Assembly (NCBI GenBank): GCA_012728465.1 | Contig: JAAYFB010000462.1 | Location: 1 to 6,848, forward strand | DNA: 6,848 nucleotides | DNA from: Proteiniphilum sp. | GTDB taxonomy: Bacteria; Bacteroidota; Bacteroidia; Bacteroidales; Dysgonomonadaceae | Direction of reading: 5' to 3' | Shown: piece after piece, positions 1 to 6,258 of the stretch | Numbering within the stretch: the first letter of the stretch is position 1 | Layout: each line of letters opens with the position of its first letter | Position numbers and translations under genes: made by a program | Notes under the pieces: generated by a model | The model's input: only the letters and a program-made list of their open reading frames with translations | What the model was told of the DNA's origin: nothing | The model's database searches: none

Positions 1-58
1 AATATATATTCAACTTCGTTTCTCTCACAAAACTATGTTATCAAACATAAAAATAATA

Positions 59-89
59 TTTGCTGGTAATATAAAGTGTTATACCTTTG
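59..89 (+). promoter_or_regulatory. Predicted Bacteroidetes-type promoter (TTTG-N19-TACCTTTG)
   Basis: TTTG at 59-62 and TACCTTTG at 82-89 are separated by 19 bases. This matches the known Bacteroidetes primary sigma-factor pattern (-33 TTTG, 19-21 bases, -7 TAnnTTTG) at every defined position. Transcription would start near 94-97, leaving only about 85 nucleotides before the terminator at 150-179. The output could therefore be a small RNA or an attenuated leader of the gene at 206. A chance match in AT-rich DNA cannot be excluded, and a frame open from 2 to 124 overlaps the site. Confidence 0.45.
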
Positions 90-149
90 CTAATGATAAC
101 CTAAAACAATCTTTTAACAATTAAGTCTAATTAAGCACATTAATAAAAG

Positions 150-179
150 AGGTCATCTCAGTTGAGGTGGCCTTTTTTT
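150..179 (+). terminator. Rho-independent terminator upstream of the ATP-grasp-like gene
   Basis: A 10-bp stem (150-159 with 164-173, including two G-T wobble pairs) closes a four-base loop and runs directly into a T-tract at 173-179. This is a textbook intrinsic terminator reading rightwards. It ends only 26 bases before the ATG at 206, so it either ends a transcript arriving from the left (an upstream gene, or the promoter at 59-89) or acts as an attenuator for the gene at 206. Confidence 0.85.
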
Positions 180-191
180 GTACTATTTTTG
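161..191 (+). promoter_or_regulatory. Candidate promoter for the ATP-grasp-like gene, overlapping the terminator
   Basis: TATTTTTG at 184-191 fits the TAnnTTTG -7 element, and GTTG at 161-164, 19 bases upstream, matches three of four bases of the -33 TTTG. The -33 part lies inside the terminator hairpin. Transcription would start about 8-10 bases before the ATG at 206, giving a very short leader. T-rich DNA makes chance -7 matches common, so this is tentative. Confidence 0.3.
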
Positions 192-205
192 TATAAAACT
201 TTTGT

Positions 206-1369
206 ATGCATGTTTTCAATCCAGAGAATGATTTAGCCCTAGCTAACTTCTCTCCCAACTATACTCCTCCAGCTTCTATTATTAAGCTTGGATTAGATTT
301 ATCAATACTTCCTTTTTGGTTTGCACCTAATAATTCAATTATTATTTCTCAAACAGATATTGATAATATATTTGTAGAGAAATTAGGTATTGAGTTTGGA
401 ATTAAATCATCTGTTATAGGGATTAAAAATATTCCATTAGATCTTGATTGTGACATAAATCCGTGGGGCTGGAGTCCATATCTTGTTAATAAACTGATAA
501 GCCTAGGTTTTTCTCTTAATAAACTTCCTTCATCAGAATACTTAGAAGTGTTGAGAGATTATTCTAACAGAAAAAATGCTGTGAGAATGTTGTCTGAGCT
601 AAAGAATCAATATCCTCAATTTTATGGAGAATCATCCTTTATCACAGACCTTGATGAGCTTCTTGTGCATCTATTGAGTGCAGAAGGAGACAAAGCACTT
701 AAAATGCCACTTTCTGGAAGTGGACGAGGATTGATTTGGATTTTGAATGGAATAACGGACAAGCAAACTGATTGGGCACGTAGAGTGATTAAAACGCAAG
801 GTGGGATAGTTGCAGAGCCTAAGCTAGACAAAGTGCAAGACTTTGCGATGGAATTTTCAATTAGGAATAGAATTTCAAAGTTTGAGGGATACTCGCTATT
901 TGAGTCTGCTGCATCTGGTGCATATATGGGCAATGTGCTTATGTCGGACAATGATATCGAAGTGGAGTTGTCTAAATATATCTCATTAGAAATGCTACAC
1001 GGTCTAAGGTTTACTCTACTCGAAAAACTACCTAATTACTTCCCAATGTATAACGGTTTTCTAGGCGTTGACATGATGGTGTGCAACACTGATGACGGTT
1101 ATAAAATTCAACCTTGCATTGAAATAAACATGAGGATGAACATGGGGCTTGTGTCTCATATATTTTACAACAGATATGTGCACAGTAATTCTAAGGGAGT
1201 TTTTAAAGTTGAATATTTTAAAAGATTAGGTGATGCCTTTCAATTTCATCAAGATATGTTGACAGCTAATCCACCAATTGTTGAAGATGGTAGAATTAAG
1301 TCAGGCTATATGTCTCTTACGCCTGTAAACAAGGATACAAAGTATGTAGTGTGGGTTGAAATAGCTTGA
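206..1369 (+). CDS. Uncharacterised protein with ATP-grasp-like signature
   Basis: The 387-residue protein has no signal peptide or membrane segment, so it is probably cytosolic. I recognise the N-terminal motif FNPENDLALA (residues 4-13) as typical of a conserved Bacteroidetes protein of unknown function; no substrate is known to me. The second half carries an ATP-grasp-like series: K166 with a glycine-rich SGSGRG loop (170-175), the V-x-E-P segment around E204, the GVDMM motif with D289, and E306-x-N308-x-R310-x-N312-x-G314 as candidate Mg-ATP ligands. ATP-grasp enzymes usually join a carboxylate to an amine or thiol through an acyl phosphate, but the reaction here cannot be inferred. ATG 206 is the first possible start: an in-frame stop lies at 194-196, and the conserved motif begins three residues in. 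There is no Shine-Dalgarno sequence. The gene stands alone, 26 bases after a terminator and convergent with the dipeptidase gene. The CDS is secure; the fold assignment is inference from motifs. Confidence 0.9.
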   Translation: MHVFNPENDLALANFSPNYTPPASIIKLGLDLSILPFWFAPNNSIIISQTDIDNIFVEKLGIEFGIKSSVIGIKNIPLDLDCDINPWGWSPYLVNKLISLGFSLNKLPSSEYLEVLRDYSNRKNAVRMLSELKNQYPQFYGESSFITDLDELLVHLLSAEGDKALKMPLSGSGRGLIWILNGITDKQTDWARRVIKTQGGIVAEPKLDKVQDFAMEFSIRNRISKFEGYSLFESAASGAYMGNVLMSDNDIEVELSKYISLEMLHGLRFTLLEKLPNYFPMYNGFLGVDMMVCNTDDGYKIQPCIEINMRMNMGLVSHIFYNRYVHSNSKGVFKVEYFKRLGDAFQFHQDMLTANPPIVEDGRIKSGYMSLTPVNKDTKYVVWVEIA

Positions 1370-1422
1370 TTTTCTTGAAAATTAGATATTAGGATTATCA
1401 TATATCAATTTAAAATGAAAAC

Positions 1423-1455
1423 CCCACCAATTCATCTCTTCGATGAACTGATGGG
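1423..1455 (-). terminator. Terminator of the M20 dipeptidase gene
   Basis: Read on the - strand, 1455-1442 and 1436-1423 form an uninterrupted 14-bp stem with two G-T wobbles and a five-base loop. It is followed by GTTTTCATTTTAAA. On the + strand the wobbles become A-C mismatches and no T-tract follows, so the element works mainly for the leftward dipeptidase transcript. It begins 37 bases after the dipeptidase stop codon. Confidence 0.75.
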
Positions 1456-1492
1456 ATCACAAATACTAGAATCACATTTAATATTATATTTC

Positions 1493-2866
1493 TTATTTCT
1501 TCACCTCTTCCACAAAGTATTTGTAGAACAATGGTATAGTCTTGATACCATTGTAGAACTGCTCTAGTGGGTAGTTCTCGTTGGGAGAATGGATAGCATC
1601 TGTGCTCAGTCCGAAGCCCATAAGAACAGATTTAGTGCCAAGTATCTCTTCGAATGTAGCAATTATAGGTATGCTACCTCCTGAACGAACAGGTATAGGT
1701 TGCTTGCCATATACTTCTGTGTAAGCTTTTTCAGCAGCTTTGTAGCCAGCAAAGTCAATTGGGCACACATACGATGGACCACCGTGTAGATACTCTACCT
1801 TTACTTTCACAGTCTCAGGAGCAATGCTATTAAAATACTCAACAAACATTTTGCCGACCTTGTCATGATCTTGTCCTGGTACTAAGCGAGTGCTAATTTT
1901 TGCATATGCTTTAGATGGAAGAACAGTTTTAGCTCCTTCACCTGTATATCCACCCCAAATACCACATACATCAAATGTAGGACGAATGCCTGTGCGTTCG
2001 TTGGTGCTATATCCAGCCTCACCAAACTCTTCTGCTATTCCAATCTCACTTTTGAATTTATCAAGTGAGAATGGAGCTTTAGCCATAAGCTTTCTCTCTT
2101 CTTGCGAAACCTCAATAATGTCATCGTAGAATCCAGGTATAAGTATCTTGCCATTTTCATCCATCGTTTGTGCTATCATTTTAGATAATACATTGATTGG
2201 ATTTGCTACTGCTCCACCAAACAGTCCTGAATGTAAGTCGGCATTGGGTCCTGTAACTTCTACTTGCCAGTATGCAAGTCCACGCAAACCTGTGGTGATA
2301 GATGGAGTATCTGAAGCTATCATCGAAGTGTCTGACACCAAAATCACATCCGACTGTAGCATTTCCTTATATTTTTTGCAAAATGCTGGAAGATTTGGAG
2401 AACCAACTTCCTCTTCGCCCTCAATAAGGAATTTAACATTGCACTCTAGCTTGCCTGAATGAACTAAGTACTCGAATGCCTTAGCGTGCATAAAACCTTG
2501 ACCTTTATCGTCGTCAGCACCACGTGCCCATATTCGTCCGTCTTTTACGACAGGTTCAAATGGGTTAGTGTTCCACAATTCGATTGGGTCCACTGGCATA
2601 ACGTCCATGTGTGCATATACTAATACTGTAGGGGCATTAGGGTCTATTATCTTTTCTCCATATGTTACGGGGTTGCCTTCTGTTTCATATACCTCTGCTT
2701 TGTCGGCACCAGCTTTTAGTAGAATGTCTTTCCATAACTCGGCAGCACGATACATATCAGGTTTATGTTCTGGTTGTGAAGATATTGAAGGAATACGAAT
2801 TAGTTCGAATAATTCATCAAGAAAACGCTGCTTATGCGTCTCTACGTAATTGTTGATTTCGTTCAT
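1493..2866 (-). CDS. M20 family metallodipeptidase (carnosinase/CNDP-like)
   Basis: This 457-residue protein matches the dizinc M20 peptidases of the carnosinase/CNDP type in length and motifs. It should hydrolyse dipeptides or short peptides in the cytosol; no signal peptide is visible. The metal site is complete: H86 in YAHMDVMPV, with D88 as the catalytic-base-supporting aspartate, bridging D119 in RGADDDKG, catalytic E152 and metal ligand E153 in EGEEEVGS, D179 in VSDT, and H426 in AIHSPNE. H212 in NADLHSG lies in the inserted dimerisation domain, where family members supply a histidine to the partner subunit's active site. The ATG at 2866 fits the family N-terminus and has no Shine-Dalgarno sequence. 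The gene has its own predicted promoter (2936-2905) and terminator (1455-1423), so it is probably monocistronic. Exact substrate preference cannot be read from sequence, and related amino-acylases or desuccinylases share part of the motif set. Confidence 0.95.
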   Translation of the reverse strand: MNEINNYVETHKQRFLDELFELIRIPSISSQPEHKPDMYRAAELWKDILLKAGADKAEVYETEGNPVTYGEKIIDPNAPTVLVYAHMDVMPVDPIELWNTNPFEPVVKDGRIWARGADDDKGQGFMHAKAFEYLVHSGKLECNVKFLIEGEEEVGSPNLPAFCKKYKEMLQSDVILVSDTSMIASDTPSITTGLRGLAYWQVEVTGPNADLHSGLFGGAVANPINVLSKMIAQTMDENGKILIPGFYDDIIEVSQEERKLMAKAPFSLDKFKSEIGIAEEFGEAGYSTNERTGIRPTFDVCGIWGGYTGEGAKTVLPSKAYAKISTRLVPGQDHDKVGKMFVEYFNSIAPETVKVKVEYLHGGPSYVCPIDFAGYKAAEKAYTEVYGKQPIPVRSGGSIPIIATFEEILGTKSVLMGFGLSTDAIHSPNENYPLEQFYNGIKTIPLFYKYFVEEVKK

Positions 2867-2904
2867 TGAGATGATTAGTTTAAAGAATTAATTTACTTGT
2901 GGTG

Positions 2905-2936
2905 TAAAAGTAATGAAAATATATACGTTTTACAAA
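2905..2936 (-). promoter_or_regulatory. Predicted promoter of the M20 dipeptidase gene
   Basis: On the - strand, TTTG (2936-2933), 20 bases, then TACTTTTA (2912-2905) matches the Bacteroidetes promoter pattern at all but the last base of the -7 box. Transcription would begin near 2898, about 30 bases before the ATG at 2866. Spacing and position fit the downstream gene well. Confidence 0.55.
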
Positions 2937-2942
2937 AAATAG

Positions 2943-2975
2943 AGGTAATAAAATAGATATCTATTGAAAATACCT
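2943..2975 (-). promoter_or_regulatory. Nested palindrome upstream of the dipeptidase promoter
   Basis: AATAGATATCTATT (2952-2965) is a perfect 14-bp palindrome. It is flanked by AGGTA (2943-2947) and TACCT (2971-2975), extending the dyad to 33 bp with one base of asymmetry. A second dyad, ATACT-AC-AGTAT, follows at 2976-2987. The element sits just upstream of the predicted -33 box of the dipeptidase promoter, where a dimeric activator might bind. A role is inference only, and AT-rich DNA produces short palindromes by chance. Confidence 0.3.
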
Positions 2976-3033
2976 ATACTACAGTATCTCACAAAGGGTG
3001 TTTGTAGTAAATGTCAAAGAATCTTTTAAACTA

Positions 3034-3064
3034 TTGAGGATACAACATAAAGTCATACCCTCAA
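3034..3064 (-). terminator. Probable copA terminator
   Basis: On the - strand, 3064-3052 and 3046-3034 form a 13-bp stem with three G-T wobbles and a five-base loop, 46 bases after the copA stop codon. On the + strand the wobbles become A-C mismatches, so the structure fits leftward transcription. The following tract (TAGTTTAAAAG) is only moderately T-rich, which lowers confidence. Confidence 0.5.
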
Positions 3065-3110
3065 ATAAATAGATGATACAACTAGGTACCCAATAGATAA
3101 CGGCTTAATT

Positions 3111-5543
3111 CTACTTCATCTTCAATCTCAAACTATTACTTACCACACTTACACTACTCAAAGCCATGGCGGCACCCGCAATCATTGGACTTAACAAAAA
3201 GCCATTGATAGGATACAAAACTCCAGCTGCAATAGGAATACCAATTACATTATATATAAATGCCCAAAACAGATTCTGACGAATAGTATTCACTGTTTGC
3301 TTTGATAGTTTAATGGCTTGGGGTATCTTAGTTAGGTCGGATGAAATGATTGTCATCTTTGCCACATCCATTGCTATATCACTACCCTGCCCCATTGCAA
3401 TACTAACATCTGCTTGAGCGAGTGCTGCACTATCATTAATGCCATCTCCAACCATGGCCACAGTATGATCCTGTTCTTGGAGTTCTTTCACAAACTCTGC
3501 CTTTTCATGTGGCAACACTTCAGCTTTGAAGTGGTCTATACCTGCTTGTTCAGCAATAAATTTGGAAGTAGCTGCATTGTCTCCAGTTAGCATATATATT
3601 TTTATACCCATTTCATGAAGCGAGTTTATAGCTTTAAGTGATGATTCTTTAATTTTATCCGAAATTGCTACAATCGCAAGTACTTTTTTTGAATTCGCAA
3701 ACCAAATAACCGTTTTACCCTCGTCACTCCATTTATTAGCAATTTTCGTAAGATCTTCTGGCAGTGAAACATTATTATCAACAAGCAATTTGTTATTGCC
3801 CGCAAAATATTTTTCACCATCTACTGTTCCGACAATACCCTTCCCAGTTATACTACTAAAGTTTGATATTGACACCTCCAGTTCTCCATTAAGATGCTCA
3901 ACTAGTGCATCTGCTAGCGGGTGCTCCGATAGTTTTTCAAGGCTAGCCAGAATCGATTTAGATGAATCATATACCCAATACTCCTCAGTTACTTGTGGCT
4001 TACCCTCGGTTATTGTTCCTGTTTTATCAAGTACGACCACATCTACATTTTTAGATGTTTCTAAGCTTTCGGCATCTTTAATCAATATTCCTTGCTCTGC
4101 ACCCTTTCCAATTCCAACCATCACAGCAGTAGGTGTAGCCAATCCCAATGCACACGGACAAGCTATTACTAACACCGTTACAAAAGCTAAAAGTGCATGA
4201 GTTAGCGCATTGTCACCACCAAATACCATCCACACAATGAATGTGAGTACTGCAGTACCTATCACAACAGGAACAAAAATTGAGGCTATCTTGTCAACTA
4301 GTTTTTGCACTGGTGCCTTGCTCCCTTGTGCATCTTGCACCATTTTTATGATTTGAGCTAGCATCGTGTCTTTCCCTACCTTATTTGCTTTAAATTGAAA
4401 ACTACCCTTTTGATTGATAGTACCTGCAAATACCTTTTCGCCCTCTATCTTACGCACAGCCATAGGTTCGCCACTAAGCATGCTTTCATCAACAAATGAC
4501 TCGCCATCAAGAAGAGTCCCATCAACAGCAATCTTCTCACCTGGTTTCACCAATATAATATCATCGACAGCTACATCTTCAAGAAGAGTCTCTATGTGGG
4601 CTCCATCCTTTACGATGGTCACTGTTTTTGGTTGCAGACCCATCAATTTCTTGAGTGCTGAAGATGTATTGCCTTTTGCCCTCTCTTCGAGCAGTTTACC
4701 GATTAATATAAAAGCTATAATAACCGCTGCTGCTTCGAAGTAAACATGCGCTTCCAATCCTTTGCTCTCCCATACTTGCGGAAAAAGCATATTGAAGAGA
4801 CTAAATATATAAGCAGTGCCCGTGCTAAGTGCAACAAGGGTATCCATGTTAGCAGTACGGTTCTTGGCTTGTTTCCATGCATTAATGAAAAAATCTCTAC
4901 CGAGCCACAACACTACTGGGCTAGATAGAACCAACATAATTAGATTGGCATACGGCAAATCCATCATAAACATTCCAATTATCATAACTGGAGTGGCTAG
5001 AATTATTGCCCATCTTGTTTTATGTTTTAGTGCTTTGTGTCGCTTATCATGAATTTCTTCAAGCGTCTCTTTGTGACTTTTATCCTCTTCAATAATCATG
5101 TCATATCCAGACTCTCGAATAGCTTTCTGAATATCAATAGGGTTTATCTTCGAAGGGATATAGTCAACTTGTACAGACTCAGTAGCAAAGTTTACAGCTG
5201 CAAAATTCACACCTTCAAGAGAGGATATGGTTTTCTCAACACCTGCGGCACAGCTAGTGCAAGTCATTTTAAGAACTAAAAAAGTTTCCTTTTTATGGAT
5301 ATCCTTACTATCTTCTAGAAAGATATCATACCCTATTTCTTGGACAGCCTTTTTAATATCAGCGGGGCTAATTTTTTCGTTATCATACTCAACCTGAACA
5401 GACTCGGTAGCAAAATTTACAGATGCAGACTTTACTCCATTTAATGAACTAACTTTACTCTCTACCCCTGCAGCACAGCTAGTGCAAGTCATGTTAAGAA
5501 CGGGGAATGAGTTTTTTACTATATGATTGCCTGTTGTATCCAT
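3111..5543 (-). CDS. copA: Cu(I)-exporting P1B-1-type ATPase CopA
   Basis: This inner-membrane ATPase uses ATP to pump Cu(I), and probably Ag(I), out of the cytosol. With the start at 5543 it has 810 residues. Two N-terminal heavy-metal-associated domains (about 13-77 and 87-151) each carry MTCTSC, with cysteine pairs C20/C23 and C95/C98. Eight membrane segments follow, near 177-193, 197-215, 234-254, 267-285, 422-441, 449-473, 757-777 and 782-804. The copper-specific membrane residues are all present: CPC (462-464), YN (764-765) and MxxSS (793-797). The catalytic motifs are intact: SGE in the actuator loop (357-359), phosphorylated D506 in DKTG, HP (541-542), TGDN around D655 and GDGIND (699-704). 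ATG 5543 is chosen because the longer frame would begin with TTG at 5576 and include a predicted -7 box. There is no Shine-Dalgarno sequence. The neighbouring upstream gene encodes a regulator with its own MxCxxC domain, suggesting copper-responsive control. Confidence 0.97.
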   Translation of the reverse strand: MDTTGNHIVKNSFPVLNMTCTSCAAGVESKVSSLNGVKSASVNFATESVQVEYDNEKISPADIKKAVQEIGYDIFLEDSKDIHKKETFLVLKMTCTSCAAGVEKTISSLEGVNFAAVNFATESVQVDYIPSKINPIDIQKAIRESGYDMIIEEDKSHKETLEEIHDKRHKALKHKTRWAIILATPVMIIGMFMMDLPYANLIMLVLSSPVVLWLGRDFFINAWKQAKNRTANMDTLVALSTGTAYIFSLFNMLFPQVWESKGLEAHVYFEAAAVIIAFILIGKLLEERAKGNTSSALKKLMGLQPKTVTIVKDGAHIETLLEDVAVDDIILVKPGEKIAVDGTLLDGESFVDESMLSGEPMAVRKIEGEKVFAGTINQKGSFQFKANKVGKDTMLAQIIKMVQDAQGSKAPVQKLVDKIASIFVPVVIGTAVLTFIVWMVFGGDNALTHALLAFVTVLVIACPCALGLATPTAVMVGIGKGAEQGILIKDAESLETSKNVDVVVLDKTGTITEGKPQVTEEYWVYDSSKSILASLEKLSEHPLADALVEHLNGELEVSISNFSSITGKGIVGTVDGEKYFAGNNKLLVDNNVSLPEDLTKIANKWSDEGKTVIWFANSKKVLAIVAISDKIKESSLKAINSLHEMGIKIYMLTGDNAATSKFIAEQAGIDHFKAEVLPHEKAEFVKELQEQDHTVAMVGDGINDSAALAQADVSIAMGQGSDIAMDVAKMTIISSDLTKIPQAIKLSKQTVNTIRQNLFWAFIYNVIGIPIAAGVLYPINGFLLSPMIAGAAMALSSVSVVSNSLRLKMK
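5091..5507 (-). repeat. Tandem in-frame duplication of the metal-binding domain within copA
   Basis: Two copies with a period of exactly 225 bp (75 codons) encode the two heavy-metal-associated domains. The tracts at 5467-5501 and 5242-5276 are identical at 33 of 35 bases, and similar stretches occur at 5390 onwards and 5165 onwards. By hand alignment 44 of 68 residues are identical, which points to an internal duplication that is fairly recent or kept similar by gene conversion. Confidence 0.85.
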
Positions 5544-5564
5544 ATTTGTATATTTTATTTGATA

Positions 5565-5594
5565 CAAAGATAACAATTGATAAGAGCAAAAGTA
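5565..5594 (-). promoter_or_regulatory. Candidate copA promoter region
   Basis: Two perfect TAnnTTTG -7 boxes occur on the - strand in the 153-base gap before copA: TACTTTTG (5594-5587) and TATCTTTG (5572-5565). The second would start transcription near 5558, about 15 bases before ATG 5543. Neither has TTTG at the usual 19-21 bases upstream. A good -7 with a poor -33 is what an activator-dependent promoter often looks like, which would suit the adjacent AraC-type regulator. TTGATAAG occurs twice on the + strand, at 5577-5584 and 5633-5640, and is a weak candidate operator. Confidence 0.4.
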
Positions 5595-5696
5595 TTACAC
5601 AATTATGGATGATAGTTGTAAGATTAAAAGAGTTGATAAGCGATAGTTTACAAATTAGGTTATTAATAAAAACGGTCAACGCTATTTCAAAGAAGA

Positions 5697-6257
5697 CTAT
5701 ACCTCATCTATTGGCTTTCTCTTATCTTCCTTTATCTTTTTGAAGTGCCCCGTCGTAAGGCCCGTAACTTTTTTAAATTGATTGCTAAGGTATGCAACGC
5801 TAGAGTAATTTAGTTTGTGCGCAATCTCAGTTAGTGAAAGCTCATCATAAACTAATAGTTCTTTCACTTTTTCAATTCGTTGCGCTATAAAGTATTTTTC
5901 AATAGTAGTTCCCTCAACTTCCGAAAAGAGATTAGAGAGGTAGCTATATTCATGGTTAAGCCTATTGCTCAAAAGATGGGAGAGATTTGTTTGCATCTCC
6001 CCATCTTGATTTTGTACAATATCTATAATAATTGACTTTATTTGCTCAATAATTCGACTGCTCTTATCCTCAATTATCTCAAATCCTAATGGCATTAATG
6101 CATCTTGTAGCTTTTGCCTTTCATCACTATCGAGTTTTTTATTTAGAAGAACTTCACCTAAAGCAATATCTTTATATTCAATATTTATGCTATTCAATAC
6201 ATCACGAACAACCATGATGCAACGATTGCAAACCATATTTTTAATATAAAGTTTCAT
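5697..6257 (-). CDS. AraC-family regulator with N-terminal CxxC (HMA-like) domain
   Basis: This 186-residue cytosolic protein joins two parts. Residues 1-64 resemble a heavy-metal-associated domain: M8-x-C10-x-x-C13 sits after the first strand, exactly where CopZ and CopA domains bind Cu(I), and the segment is about the right length, ending in LGFEIIED. Residues about 88-176 match the AraC DNA-binding domain with two helix-turn-helix units. The first is near 91-118, followed by the linker helix IEKYFIAQRIEKVKELL, and the second is near 141-170. The usual large AraC sensor domain is absent, so the small CxxC domain is the likely sensor. The gene starts one base after the permease stop and lies 153 bases before copA on the same strand. 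It is most simply a copper-responsive activator of copA, an inference from domain and context. I recall similar proteins beside CopA in other Bacteroidetes. Other soft metals, or redox sensing through the cysteines, are alternatives. Confidence 0.92.
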   Translation of the reverse strand: MKLYIKNMVCNRCIMVVRDVLNSINIEYKDIALGEVLLNKKLDSDERQKLQDALMPLGFEIIEDKSSRIIEQIKSIIIDIVQNQDGEMQTNLSHLLSNRLNHEYSYLSNLFSEVEGTTIEKYFIAQRIEKVKELLVYDELSLTEIAHKLNYSSVAYLSNQFKKVTGLTTGHFKKIKEDKRKPIDEV

Positions 6258-6258
6258 T

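Noticed and set aside
2..124. Frame open from the left edge to a TAA at 122-124 (about 40 codons, internal ATG at 35), followed by the terminator at 150-179
   Set aside because: It could be the 3' end of an upstream gene, but the sequence resembles no protein I know, 40 open codons occur by chance in AT-rich DNA, and it overlaps a good promoter match. Not called as a CDS.
622..951. Open frame of 109 codons on the - strand inside the ATP-grasp-like gene
   Set aside because: It is antisense to a gene with clear conserved motifs, has a low-complexity serine-rich composition and shows no recognisable domain.
1369..1382. Short inverted repeat ATTTTC-TT-GAAAAT right after the ATP-grasp-like gene, considered as its terminator
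   Set aside because: The stem is six weak pairs with a two-base loop and no following T-tract, so it would not be a credible terminator.
3790..4743. Open frames of 109-136 codons on the + strand opposite copA
   Set aside because: They are antisense to the securely identified ATPase, with serine/proline-rich composition typical of antisense translation.
5544..5576. Eleven-residue N-terminal extension of CopA from position 5576
   Set aside because: The codon at 5576 is TTG, the extension has no conserved residues, and it would cover the predicted -7 box at 5572-5565. The first ATG is at 5543.
5494..5743. Small open frames on both strands in and around the gap between copA and the regulator
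   Set aside because: They overlap copA or the regulator and lack any recognisable feature; the gap is better explained as a regulatory region.
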